From Halopseudomonas xiamenensis (GTDB lineage: Bacteria; Pseudomonadota; Gammaproteobacteria; Pseudomonadales; Pseudomonadaceae), in NCBI RefSeq assembly GCF_014219065.1, contig NZ_JACLGO010000010.1, positions 1 to 64,000 on the forward strand: DNA of 64,000 nucleotides, given 5' to 3'. The notes below the pieces were generated by a model, which worked only from the letters and a program-made list of their open reading frames with translations, made no database searches and was not told the origin of the DNA. The first letter of the stretch is position 1. Every line of letters begins with the position of its first letter. Made by a program: the position numbers and the translations under genes. Of the stretch, positions 25,603-32,727 are shown piece after piece.

Positions 25603-26469
25603 ATGTCGCAAGCACAACCAGCAATAGCAACGATCCCATCGAGCCCGGCGGTCGAGCGGGTTCCCCAGTCGATACCCGGTGTGAAACATCTTATTGCTGT
25701 GGCCTCGGGCAAGGGCGGCGTCGGCAAATCGACCACGACCACCAATTTGGCCCTGGCTTTTGCCGCAGAGGGCGCCAGGGTCGGCATTCTTGATGCTGAT
25801 CTGTACGGCCCCAGCCAGCCAAGAATGCTGGGGTTGACCGGCTTGCCGCAGGTGGTTGAAGGTCGCATGCAACCGCTGGTGGGATACGGTATACAAACCA
25901 TGTCCATCGGTTTTCTGATCGATGATGAATCCCCGGTTATCTGGCGCGGCCCGATGATCACCCAGGCGCTGGCACGCTTGCTGAACGAGACGGACTGGCA
26001 GCAACTGGATTACCTGATCATCGATATGCCACCGGGAACCGGCGATATCCACCTGACCATGGCGCAGCGCATGCCGGTTTCCGGCGCGGTTATTGTCACC
26101 ACCCCACAGGACATTGCGCTGCTCGATGCCCGCAAGGGCTTGAAGATGTTCCAGAAGGTCAACATTCCGGTGTTGGGCATCATCGAGAACATGAGCACCC
26201 ATCTATGCAGCCAGTGCGGTCATGAAGAACACATCTTCGGGGCAGGGGGCGCGCTGCGTATGGCCGAGCAGTACGGCAGTGAAATGCTTGGTGAGTTGCC
26301 CCTGGATATCCGCATCCGCATCGGTGCCGATGACGGCCGTCCCATTCTCGTGGCCGATCCGCAGGGCGCTCTGGCCCAGACCTATCGGGACATCGCGCGC
26401 AAGATCGCCGCGAGATTGTCCACCACTGTCCAGACCACGCAGCCGATACCGACCATCACCATTGCCTAG
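25603..26469 (+). CDS. Mrp/ApbC-type P-loop ATPase, Fe-S cluster carrier
   Basis: A 288-residue Mrp/Nbp35 ATPase. The deviant Walker A is VASGKGGVGKSTTTTNLAL, followed by ILDADLYGPSQPRMLGL, and the switch region contains IIDMPPGTGDIHLT. The C-terminal CSQCGHEEHIFG carries the paired cysteines that hold a bridging [4Fe-4S] cluster. It lacks the N-terminal DUF59 domain of E. coli Mrp, so it is a short form. It probably loads clusters onto the two ferredoxins in this cluster. It is the last gene on this strand before a 124-base gap containing an inverted repeat (GCGGCCA...TGGCCGC near 26533-26558). Confidence 0.9.
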   Translation: MSQAQPAIATIPSSPAVERVPQSIPGVKHLIAVASGKGGVGKSTTTTNLALAFAAEGARVGILDADLYGPSQPRMLGLTGLPQVVEGRMQPLVGYGIQTMSIGFLIDDESPVIWRGPMITQALARLLNETDWQQLDYLIIDMPPGTGDIHLTMAQRMPVSGAVIVTTPQDIALLDARKGLKMFQKVNIPVLGIIENMSTHLCSQCGHEEHIFGAGGALRMAEQYGSEMLGELPLDIRIRIGADDGRPILVADPQGALAQTYRDIARKIAARLSTTVQTTQPIPTITIA

Positions 26470-26593
26470 GACCGAAAACAGGCTCCGGGTCGTTGCCGGG
26501 TTCACACATTCAGGTCATTTTTCCAACAGCTGAGCGGCCAATCTGCTAGTCTGGCCGCGTGGCCCCGGGCGGGGCGTCTAGGGACGAACTCTC

Positions 26594-27064
26594 ATGTTGT
26601 TTGGCAGTTTTCTCAATGGATATGCCTTCTGGCTGCTGCTGGGGGTGGCATTGCTGATATCGGAATTCTTCATTCCGGGGTTGGTGGCGGTGTTCTTTGG
26701 CATTGGCGCACTGGCCGTCGGATTGCTCACCCTGTTCGGTGTCATCGACAGCCTGGCGGTGCAGTTGCTGAGTTTTGGCGTGATCAGCCTGGTGGCCCTG
26801 TTCGGCCTGCGCCGGCATTGCACCCGCTGGCTCAAGGGCGCGGTGGCCGGGCGCGCTGTCGAGGACCTGGATGACGCCGGTGTGATCGGCCAGCGGGTGA
26901 TGGTGCTGACCGACTTCCATGACGGTATCGGTGATGTCCAGCTCAATGGTGCCAAATGGGATGCCGAATCCAGTGACCCGCTGCGCGCCGGCGACACGGC
27001 CTGGGTGATCGGCTTCAGCGGCATCGTATTGAAGGTGGCTGCGCGTACCGGTAGCGCTTCCTGA
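26594..27064 (+). CDS. NfeD-family membrane protein (short form)
   Basis: A 156-residue protein with tightly packed N-terminal helices (FWLLLGVALLISEFFIPGLV, AVFFGIGALAVGLLTLFG, LLSFGVISLVALFGLR) and a C-terminal OB-fold domain (GQRVMVLTDFHDGIGDVQLN and GDTAWVIGFSGIVLKVAA). This is the short NfeD type, which is encoded with an SPFH/stomatin protein and thought to act with it on membrane quality or lateral organisation. The stomatin-like gene follows after 36 bases. No protease domain is present. Confidence 0.88.
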   Translation: MLFGSFLNGYAFWLLLGVALLISEFFIPGLVAVFFGIGALAVGLLTLFGVIDSLAVQLLSFGVISLVALFGLRRHCTRWLKGAVAGRAVEDLDDAGVIGQRVMVLTDFHDGIGDVQLNGAKWDAESSDPLRAGDTAWVIGFSGIVLKVAARTGSAS

Positions 27065-27100
27065 ACCTGAATCAATAACCAATCGAACAGAGAGGCACGT

Positions 27101-28021
27101 ATGGAAACCGCAACAATCATCGCCCTGGCACTGCTGGTGCTGATCGTCATTACCGTGGCCAAGACCGCACAGATAGTGCCGCAGCGTTCTGCCTACGTGG
27201 TCGAGCGGCTGGGTAAATACGCCAAGACCCTGGAGGCCGGCTTTCACCTGCTGATTCCTTTCGTCGATCGCATTGCCTATCGCCACACCATGAAGGAAGA
27301 GGCCATCGATGTGGATCGCCAGGCCTGCGTGACCAAGGACAATATCCAGGTGGTGGTCAATGGCGTCATCTACCTGCAGGTGGTGGACCCCAAGGCCGCC
27401 AGCTACGGTATTTCCAACTACCGCTATGCCGCCACCCAGCTGGCGCAGACCACCCTACGCTCGGTGATCGGTAAGATCGACCTGGACAAGACCTTCGAGG
27501 AGCGCGATGCGATCAACGTCCAGGTGGTGGATGCGCTGGACGAAGCGGCGCGGCCCTGGGGTGTCAAGGTGATGCGCTACGAGATCGCCGATATCGAACT
27601 GCCGGCGACCATCCTCGATGCGCTGGAAAAGCAGATGCGCGCCGAGCGGGAACGCCGCGCGGTGGTGGCCCAGTCCGAGGGTGAGCGGCAGGCCAAGATC
27701 AACGTCTCCGAGGGTATCAAGCAGGAAACCATCAACCTGTCCGAAGCCGACAAGCTGCGCCAGATCAACGAGGCCGAGGGTAAGGCACGGCAGATCGAAC
27801 TGGTGGCCCAGGCTACCGCCGAAGGCCTGCGCCTGGTGGCCGAAGCGATCAACACCCAAGGCGGCAAGGATGCGGTGGCGCTGCGGGTGGCCGAGCAGTA
27901 CGTCACCGAGTTCGGCAAGTTGGCCAAGACCAACAACACCATGATCCTGCCGGCGGAGCTGAGCAATATCGGCGGGGCGGTGGCGGCGATCACCAAGACT
28001 CTGGATACGGTGAAGCAGTAA
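27101..28021 (+). CDS. qmcA: SPFH/stomatin-family membrane protein (QmcA-like)
   Basis: A 306-residue band-7 protein. One N-terminal membrane helix (IIALALLVLIVITVAKTAQ) is followed by the SPFH core: IVPQRSAYVVERLGKYAKTL, KDNIQVVVNGVIYLQVVDPK and LAQTTLRSVIGKIDLDKTFE. A long charged helix follows (AEREVRR-like RAERERRAVVAQSEGERQAK, then GKARQIELVAQATAEGLRLV). The C-terminus is PAELSNIGGAVAAITK. Such proteins oligomerise into cages around membrane proteases or domains. It is paired with the NfeD gene just upstream, the usual arrangement. Confidence 0.9.
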   Translation: METATIIALALLVLIVITVAKTAQIVPQRSAYVVERLGKYAKTLEAGFHLLIPFVDRIAYRHTMKEEAIDVDRQACVTKDNIQVVVNGVIYLQVVDPKAASYGISNYRYAATQLAQTTLRSVIGKIDLDKTFEERDAINVQVVDALDEAARPWGVKVMRYEIADIELPATILDALEKQMRAERERRAVVAQSEGERQAKINVSEGIKQETINLSEADKLRQINEAEGKARQIELVAQATAEGLRLVAEAINTQGGKDAVALRVAEQYVTEFGKLAKTNNTMILPAELSNIGGAVAAITKTLDTVKQ

Positions 28022-28123
28022 TCGGCCCCGGAACAGGCAGTGACACCGCCTCCAGCGCCATCCGGAAACCGGCAGTGTCACCCAATCGTCATGCGCAACT
28101 GGCATCCTCTGCAGTATTCGGAG

Positions 28124-28152
28124 TTGAACAGTGCCAGTGAATGCAGTAAGTT
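28124..28152 (+). promoter_or_regulatory. Candidate sigma-70 promoter of the DAHP synthase leader region
   Basis: TTGAAC at 28124-28129 and TAAGTT at 28147-28152 are separated by 17 bases, the standard sigma-70 spacing. Transcription would begin near 28160, about 20 bases before leader peptide 1. This is a pattern match only. Confidence 0.45.
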
Positions 28153-28177
28153 AACGGCAACTCAACGGAGAACACCC

Positions 28178-28303
28178 ATGGCAGTCAGCACATCCATTTT
28201 GCAGCATCACACCCCGGCCGTAGCCGTGGCAGCTGCCTGTGCGCTGGTTGCCAGTGTTGCCGTGTATTTCTATGGGTATTGGTTTAGCTACGGGCTGGCC
28301 TGA
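28178..28303 (+). CDS. Aromatic-rich leader peptide 1 of the DAHP synthase attenuator
   Basis: A 41-residue frame preceded by CGGAGA. It begins MAVSTSILQHHTPAVAVAAA and ends VYFYGYWFSYGLA. Tyr, Phe, Tyr, Tyr, Trp, Phe and Tyr codons are packed between 28265 and 28291, ten bases before the stop codon. A hairpin and a strong rho-independent terminator follow at once, and the DAHP synthase gene lies downstream. This is the layout of a ribosome-mediated attenuator that senses charged aromatic tRNAs. The middle part (VAVAAACALVASVAV) is hydrophobic, so a small membrane protein is an alternative reading, though the terminator arrangement favours a leader. Confidence 0.75.
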   Translation: MAVSTSILQHHTPAVAVAAACALVASVAVYFYGYWFSYGLA

Positions 28304-28308
28304 TACCA

Positions 28309-28389
28309 GGCGGCCCACTCCAGACGGGCCGCCCAACGCAACACTCAGAAACCCCCGGTCGGCCCTCCGACCGGGGGTTTTGTTTTTTT
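28309..28389 (+). terminator. Attenuator: upstream hairpin plus strong rho-independent terminator
   Basis: The first hairpin is GGCGGCCC (28309-28316) with GGGCCGCC (28326-28333). The terminator stem of 14 pairs is 28349-28362 with 28367-28380, loop CCCT, followed by TGTTTTTTT. GGGCCG at 28326-28331 can also pair with CGGCCC at 28360-28365 inside the terminator stem, giving a possible antiterminator. It sits between leader peptide 1 and leader peptide 2, upstream of the DAHP synthase gene. Confidence 0.85.
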
Positions 28390-28424
28390 CGGCCAATCAC
28401 GGCCATGACATTGAGGATGACACC

Positions 28425-28517
28425 ATGAGCAACTACTTCAGCTATTCCTACCGTTACTGCAGCTGGCGATTTACCGGTCGTACCGACCATCACAGACCAC
28501 TACGAACAACACGATAG
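28425..28517 (+). CDS. Aromatic-rich leader peptide 2 before DAHP synthase
   Basis: A 30-residue frame that begins 36 bases after the attenuator U tract and is preceded by GAGGATG. It starts MSNYFSYSYRYCSWRF, with four Tyr, two Phe and one Trp in 16 residues, then turns basic (TGRTDHHRPLRTTR). It ends 40 bases before the DAHP synthase start, with a 9-bp hairpin in between that abuts the ribosome binding site of the enzyme gene. The composition is unlikely by chance in GC-rich DNA and suggests a second, possibly translational, sensing step behind the transcriptional attenuator. Confidence 0.65.
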   Translation: MSNYFSYSYRYCSWRFTGRTDHHRPLRTTR

Positions 28518-28520
28518 AAC

Positions 28521-28544
28521 GCCGCGCGGACCTTACCGCGCGGC
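28521..28544 (+). promoter_or_regulatory. Hairpin abutting the DAHP synthase ribosome binding site
   Basis: GCCGCGCGG (28521-28529) pairs with CCGCGCGGC (28536-28544) around a 6-base loop. AAGGA, the likely ribosome binding site of the enzyme gene, begins at 28546. No U tract follows. The hairpin starts 4 bases after the stop codon of leader peptide 2, so ribosomes on that peptide would melt it. Confidence 0.55.
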
Positions 28545-28557
28545 CAAGGACAATATG

Positions 28558-29652
28558 ATGACTTCTTCCGTATCCGCCCTGCAGCTTTCCCTGGTCTCCA
28601 GCAACGATCTGGTTACCGATAGCGTTTCTCCCAGCCCGCGCCGCACACGGCCGCTGCCGACCCCGGCGGTGCTGCGTCAGCGTCTGCCGCTCAATGCCGC
28701 GCAGCGTGAACAGGTTCAGGCCCAGCGTCAGGCCATCCGCAATATCCTCCATGGTCATGACCGACGCCTGCTGGTGGTGGTCGGCCCCTGCTCCATCCAT
28801 GACGCCGATGCAGCGCTGGATTACGCCCAGCGGCTGGCCGAACTGGCCCCCCGGGTGGCCGATCAGATGTTGCTGGTGATGCGCGCCTACATTGAAAAGC
28901 CCCGCACCACCATCGGCTGGAAGGGGCTGGTCTACGACCCGCAACTGGATGGCAGTGGTGACATGGCCGCCGGGCTGGAACTGTCGCGCCGGCTGATGCT
29001 GCGCATGATCGACTTGGGCCTGCCATTGGCCAGTGAGCTGCTGCAGCCGCTGGTGGCCGGTTATGTCGATGACTTGCTGGGCTGGGCAGCCATCGGCGCA
29101 CGGACCAGCGAGTCGCAGATTCACCGAGAGCTGGTCAGCGGCCTGGACATGGCGGTGGGCTTCAAGAACGGCACCGACGGCAGCATGGGTATCGCCATCG
29201 ACGCCATGCGCTCGGCGGAGCACCCGCATCAGCATTTCGGCATGGACGAGCTGGGCCGCCCGGCACTGGTGGAAACCGAGGGCAATCCGGATAGCCATCT
29301 GGTGCTGCGCGGCGGCAACCAGGGGCCCAACTTCGATGCGGTCAGTGTGGCAGCGGCCAGAGCGGCGCTGGACAAGGCCGGCATCACGCCCAGCATCATG
29401 GTCGATTGCAGCCACGCCAACAGTGGCAAGGACCCGCTGCGTCAGCCCGAGGTACTGCAGGCTGTGATCGACCAGCGGCTGGCCGGCGATCACAGCCTGC
29501 GTGCGGTGATGCTGGAAAGTCACCTGTTCGACGGCAACCAGCCGTTATCGGACGAGCTGCAGTACGGCGTGTCGGTTACCGACGGCTGTCTGGGCTGGGC
29601 CGGCACCGAGCAGCTGCTGCACGATGCTGCAGAGCGTCTGCGCCAGGGGTAG
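28558..29652 (+). CDS. 3-deoxy-7-phosphoheptulonate (DAHP) synthase, class I (AroG/AroF type)
   Basis: A 364-residue class I DAHP synthase. It condenses phosphoenolpyruvate and erythrose-4-phosphate, the first step of the shikimate pathway. Visible motifs are LLVVVGPCSIHDADAALDYA, MRAYIEKPRTTIGWKGL, GARTSESQIHRELVSGLDMA, GFKNGTDGSMG, LRGGNQGPNFD and IMVDCSHANSGKDP, containing the metal-binding Cys and His and the substrate lysine. Two ATGs stand in tandem; I prefer the second (28558) because AAGGA is then 7 bases away. The leader architecture upstream predicts control by aromatic amino acid supply. Which amino acid inhibits the enzyme cannot be told from sequence. Confidence 0.94.
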   Translation: MTSSVSALQLSLVSSNDLVTDSVSPSPRRTRPLPTPAVLRQRLPLNAAQREQVQAQRQAIRNILHGHDRRLLVVVGPCSIHDADAALDYAQRLAELAPRVADQMLLVMRAYIEKPRTTIGWKGLVYDPQLDGSGDMAAGLELSRRLMLRMIDLGLPLASELLQPLVAGYVDDLLGWAAIGARTSESQIHRELVSGLDMAVGFKNGTDGSMGIAIDAMRSAEHPHQHFGMDELGRPALVETEGNPDSHLVLRGGNQGPNFDAVSVAAARAALDKAGITPSIMVDCSHANSGKDPLRQPEVLQAVIDQRLAGDHSLRAVMLESHLFDGNQPLSDELQYGVSVTDGCLGWAGTEQLLHDAAERLRQG

Positions 29653-30006
29653 TTTCCGGGTTGTCGCGCGCCCGCGCGACGACACTGTGGCGCTGCTGCG
29701 GACCTGCCGGCGTAGCGCGGGCGCGCTACACCCCGTAGCTCGGTAGTGGTATCAGCTTTGCTGCAGCAGCTCTTCATCGCGGTTGGTTTCGGGTTGTCGC
29801 GCGCCTGCGCGACGACACTGCTGGCGCCGCTGAGGGCCTGCCGGCGTAGCGCGGGCGCGCTACACCCCGTAGCTCGGTAATGGTATCAGCCTTGCTGCAG
29901 CACCTCTTCATCGCGGTTAGTTTCGGGTTGTCGCGCGCCCGCGCGACGACACTGTGGCGCTGCTGAGGACCTGCCGGCGTAGCGCGGGCGCGCTACACCT
30001 TGCAGC
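29653..30006. repeat. Tandem repeat, about 2.7 copies of a 133-bp unit, between convergent genes
   Basis: Three units begin with GGGTTGTCGCGCG at about 29658, 29791 and 29925, giving periods of 133 and 134 bases. Each unit carries two palindromes, GTCGCGCG-cccg-CGCGAC and GTAGCGC-gggc-GCGCTAC. The first two units also contain CTTCATCGCGGTT; the third is cut off near the end of the DUF4105 gene. Copies differ by only a few bases, so the array is recent. It fills the whole gap between the convergent DAHP synthase and DUF4105 genes and contains no supported gene. Strong hairpins on both strands could end transcription. Confidence 0.88.
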
Positions 30007-31863
30007 TCAGTAGTGATACCAGCGCAGCTGCAGCATCAGCTCATTCTGCGGCGCGCCCCACTGGCTGAATTCACGCTGGGCGGTCAGTCGCACGCCGAGG
30101 TTGCGGCCCAGCTCCAGCTGCTGGGTCAGCCCCAGGCTGCGACGTACCTCGCCATTGTGGAAATAGTCTGCCTGGGCCTCCAGCAGCAGATTACCGGCGC
30201 GATTACGCCACAGCAGACCGCTGTCAAAACCGGCTGCCGGACTCAGGGTGGTGGCGAAGTCTCGATGGTGCTCGACGCGCAGGGTGGCCAGCGCATAACC
30301 CAGTACGTGCTCGCTGAGCTGCCAGGTAAAGCCGGCGCCGCCATTCAGATGACCCACCAGCCGCCGCTTGCCATCTTTGCCTGCGACCCGTTCCAGCCCG
30401 ATTTCTACCTGCCAGGACCAGGGCTTGAGCAACTGGCTGCGTGGCGTCAGCGAGCGGATGCTGACCAGCCCCAGTTCCTCCAGTTGCCAGTGATTGCCTT
30501 CATATTGACGCACGCGCAGCTTGCCCAGCTCGATCTGCGCACCCAGCGGGAAGCCCGCCAGGTTGTCGTTCAGGTCGTGGTAGGCCATGCGCAGGCCATA
30601 CTCGGCAAAGGTACGGTGATCCTGGCTGCCGAGCGCCAGCTGCCAGGTGCGGGATTCATGGCCGTCCTCGGGCTGGGTCGGGGTGGCGATGTCCAGGCGC
30701 GGCGGTGGGTTCTGGTTGATCGCCTGCAGCATGCGGAAACTGCGTTCGGCGTTGCCCGCATCGCGCTCCTGGCCGGCGGCCTGGTAGCGTAGCAGGCGGT
30801 AGGCGGTTTCCTGGATCAGCGCCTGGCGCTCATCCGGCAGGGCGCGGAAGTCGCTACTATCGAGCAGCGCGGTATCCGCCGCCAGCGCCTGGGCCCAGCT
30901 GACCTCCTCGGGTCGCAGCGGCGCGGCGCGGGCCAGCAGTTCTTTCTCCCGGGAGGGCCGGTAGTTGACGTCCTGCACCAGGCCGGCGTCCTTTACCGCC
31001 CGCACGGTGTCGGCGGGGATCGCGGTCAGTGGAAACTGCTCGATCAGCCGCAGTCCGGGGCGGGCGATCTCCAGCAGCTCGAGCAGGCGGTAGGAGCAGT
31101 TCTCATCGAAGAAGAAGTAGTCGAAGCGGATCTGGCGCAGCTCCCAGACATGTTCGATCATGCGCCCGGTTTCCTCGGGCGTCAGATCCAGCTGGTATTC
31201 CCACAGGTCGCGGTTTTCCAGGCTGCTGTATTCGCTGATCTTCTCGCGGTAGGGCAGCAGTGCGAACTGCCCCGGATAACCCCCCGCCAGTCCCTTCCAG
31301 GCATACAGGATGCTGTTATCCATGCCTTCGATCATGGCGCCGAAGTTCAGGGCATAGCTGAGCAGCGCCGTGCCGCTGCCTTCGGTGGCGGCCGAGTCGA
31401 TGCGCAGCAGGGTGTGCCCGAACATCGAGGAGGGGCTGTTCAGATAGGCATCGGGGAACACCAGAACCGTGGTATGCGGATCGATGTCGGCATACCAGGT
31501 ATCGAATTCCGCGCATTGCACCGCCGGCAGGTCGTCCAGTAGCAATTGCTGACGCAACCAGCGGGTGCGCGATGGAAAGCGGCACTGCGGATGCGCATCG
31601 GCCAGCTCCGGGTCGGCATGCAGGCCTTCGAGCGTGGCCGCGAGCTCTGCCAGCGGAGAGCGTTCGCCATCGGTGGCCAGGAAGAAGTCGGCATCATCCA
31701 CATAGCTGCGCCAGCCGCCGAAGGTCTGCCGCTCGTAATGACCCAGCGAGATCCAGTAGGGATCCTCGGCCAGTCTCTGCAGCGTGGCTACATCGGGTTG
31801 CGGGGCCGCCTGGGCGGTAATGCCGAGCAGGCTCAGCAGCAGGGGAAGCAAACGTCTGGACAT
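30007..31863 (-). CDS. DUF4105 protein, secreted, with C-terminal outer-membrane-like region
   Basis: A 618-residue exported protein. The signal peptide is MSRRLLPLLLSLLGITAQAA. The DUF4105 core includes TVLVFPDAYLNSPSSMFGHT, TALLSYALNFGAMIEGMDNS and FDYFFFDENCSYRLLELLEI. The conserved His and Cys are reminiscent of NlpC/P60-type thiol peptidases, which I treat as a distant resemblance. The last 200 residues alternate polar and hydrophobic positions and end LMLQLRWYHY with a terminal aromatic, like an outer-membrane beta-barrel. Function is unknown. The next gene on this strand upstream is a DUF3015 gene, a pairing I recall from other Pseudomonas. Confidence 0.82.
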   Translation of the reverse strand: MSRRLLPLLLSLLGITAQAAPQPDVATLQRLAEDPYWISLGHYERQTFGGWRSYVDDADFFLATDGERSPLAELAATLEGLHADPELADAHPQCRFPSRTRWLRQQLLLDDLPAVQCAEFDTWYADIDPHTTVLVFPDAYLNSPSSMFGHTLLRIDSAATEGSGTALLSYALNFGAMIEGMDNSILYAWKGLAGGYPGQFALLPYREKISEYSSLENRDLWEYQLDLTPEETGRMIEHVWELRQIRFDYFFFDENCSYRLLELLEIARPGLRLIEQFPLTAIPADTVRAVKDAGLVQDVNYRPSREKELLARAAPLRPEEVSWAQALAADTALLDSSDFRALPDERQALIQETAYRLLRYQAAGQERDAGNAERSFRMLQAINQNPPPRLDIATPTQPEDGHESRTWQLALGSQDHRTFAEYGLRMAYHDLNDNLAGFPLGAQIELGKLRVRQYEGNHWQLEELGLVSIRSLTPRSQLLKPWSWQVEIGLERVAGKDGKRRLVGHLNGGAGFTWQLSEHVLGYALATLRVEHHRDFATTLSPAAGFDSGLLWRNRAGNLLLEAQADYFHNGEVRRSLGLTQQLELGRNLGVRLTAQREFSQWGAPQNELMLQLRWYHY

Positions 31864-31954
31864 GCGGGGCCGGGGTGGAAAGCGGAGGTGTCAGCCGACA
31901 CCGGGGAGTGCCCGTAGCCAGCGCGAACGCTGGCCCGGAACGGTAGAGCGGGGA

Positions 31955-32443
31955 TCAGGCCTGATCGGCGTACTTGGCCAGAACCGCGTCCTGCTTCATC
32001 ACTGCCAGGGTAGCGGCGTGAACCTGCTCGGCGGTGACATCGGCGGAGCTGAAGATGTCGTTGAAGTGCTGGCTGGTCACCGCGGCGAAATGTGCGCGAT
32101 CCTCTGCCGGTACGCCCAGTACCACGGCATAGGTGGTCAGGGCTTCGCCCTCGCCACGGGCCATGTCTTCGGACAGCTCGTTCATGATGCTGCTCAACAC
32201 GATCATCGACTTGCCATGGTAGGCCAGTGCGCCACTGGTGTCGCAACCGTTGGTGCCCGAAGTCATGCCGAAGGTGGCGTTACCGGAGGTGCCATTGGTG
32301 ATGGAGGCAACCAGGTGGGACGGCAGGCCGCGCTGGCCTTCGAACAGCATGTTGCCCCAGCCACAGCCCGGGCCGCCCGGAGCGGTGGCGAAGGCATTGA
32401 GGGAAGCGGCGGCAAGCAGGGAACCGAGCAGGATCCGTTTCAT
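31955..32443 (-). CDS. DUF3015-family periplasmic protein
   Basis: A 162-residue secreted protein. The signal peptide is MKRILLGSLLAAASLNAFA; the mature protein starts TAPGGPGCGWGNMLFEGQRG. DUF3015 features are the paired cysteines (GPGCGWGN and TNGCDTSG) and a helical C-terminus (MNELSEDMARGEGEALTTYA). I used the ATG at 32443, which opens the signal peptide. The function is unknown. It is encoded 91 bases ahead of the DUF4105 gene, with two small hairpins in the gap (GGTGTC...GACACC and CCAGCG...CGCTGG) that may reduce read-through. Confidence 0.85.
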   Translation of the reverse strand: MKRILLGSLLAAASLNAFATAPGGPGCGWGNMLFEGQRGLPSHLVASITNGTSGNATFGMTSGTNGCDTSGALAYHGKSMIVLSSIMNELSEDMARGEGEALTTYAVVLGVPAEDRAHFAAVTSQHFNDIFSSADVTAEQVHAATLAVMKQDAVLAKYADQA

Positions 32444-32727
32444 GGTGGTTTTTCCGTTCGTGTATGAAGAAGCCCAAGAATCTACCAACCCGCTTCGTTT
32501 ATTGCAATTTGATTGCCGAACTATGTAGCACCGGTGACGCCGTGTCGGCTTGGTAAAGCGTCAGACTGTGAGGGACATCACAACTGCCACGGTGCGCATT
32601 CGGTGAGGCGGTCGCCATGTGGGCATCTATAGAGGTGTATATATGTGCTGGATTTGCCTTTGCACACGGAGCGCGTAGCGCTAGGGTCTGGGGATCAATA
32701 ATTACAATCAGGCCGAGGAGGCATGTC

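Noticed and set aside
28178-28303. Reading leader peptide 1 as a small membrane protein
   Set aside because: The central hydrophobic stretch allows it, but the packed Tyr/Phe/Trp codons next to an attenuator-terminator and a DAHP synthase gene are better explained by a leader peptide.
29653-30006. CRISPR array
   Set aside because: The units are 133 bases, almost wholly identical, with no unique spacers and no cas genes.
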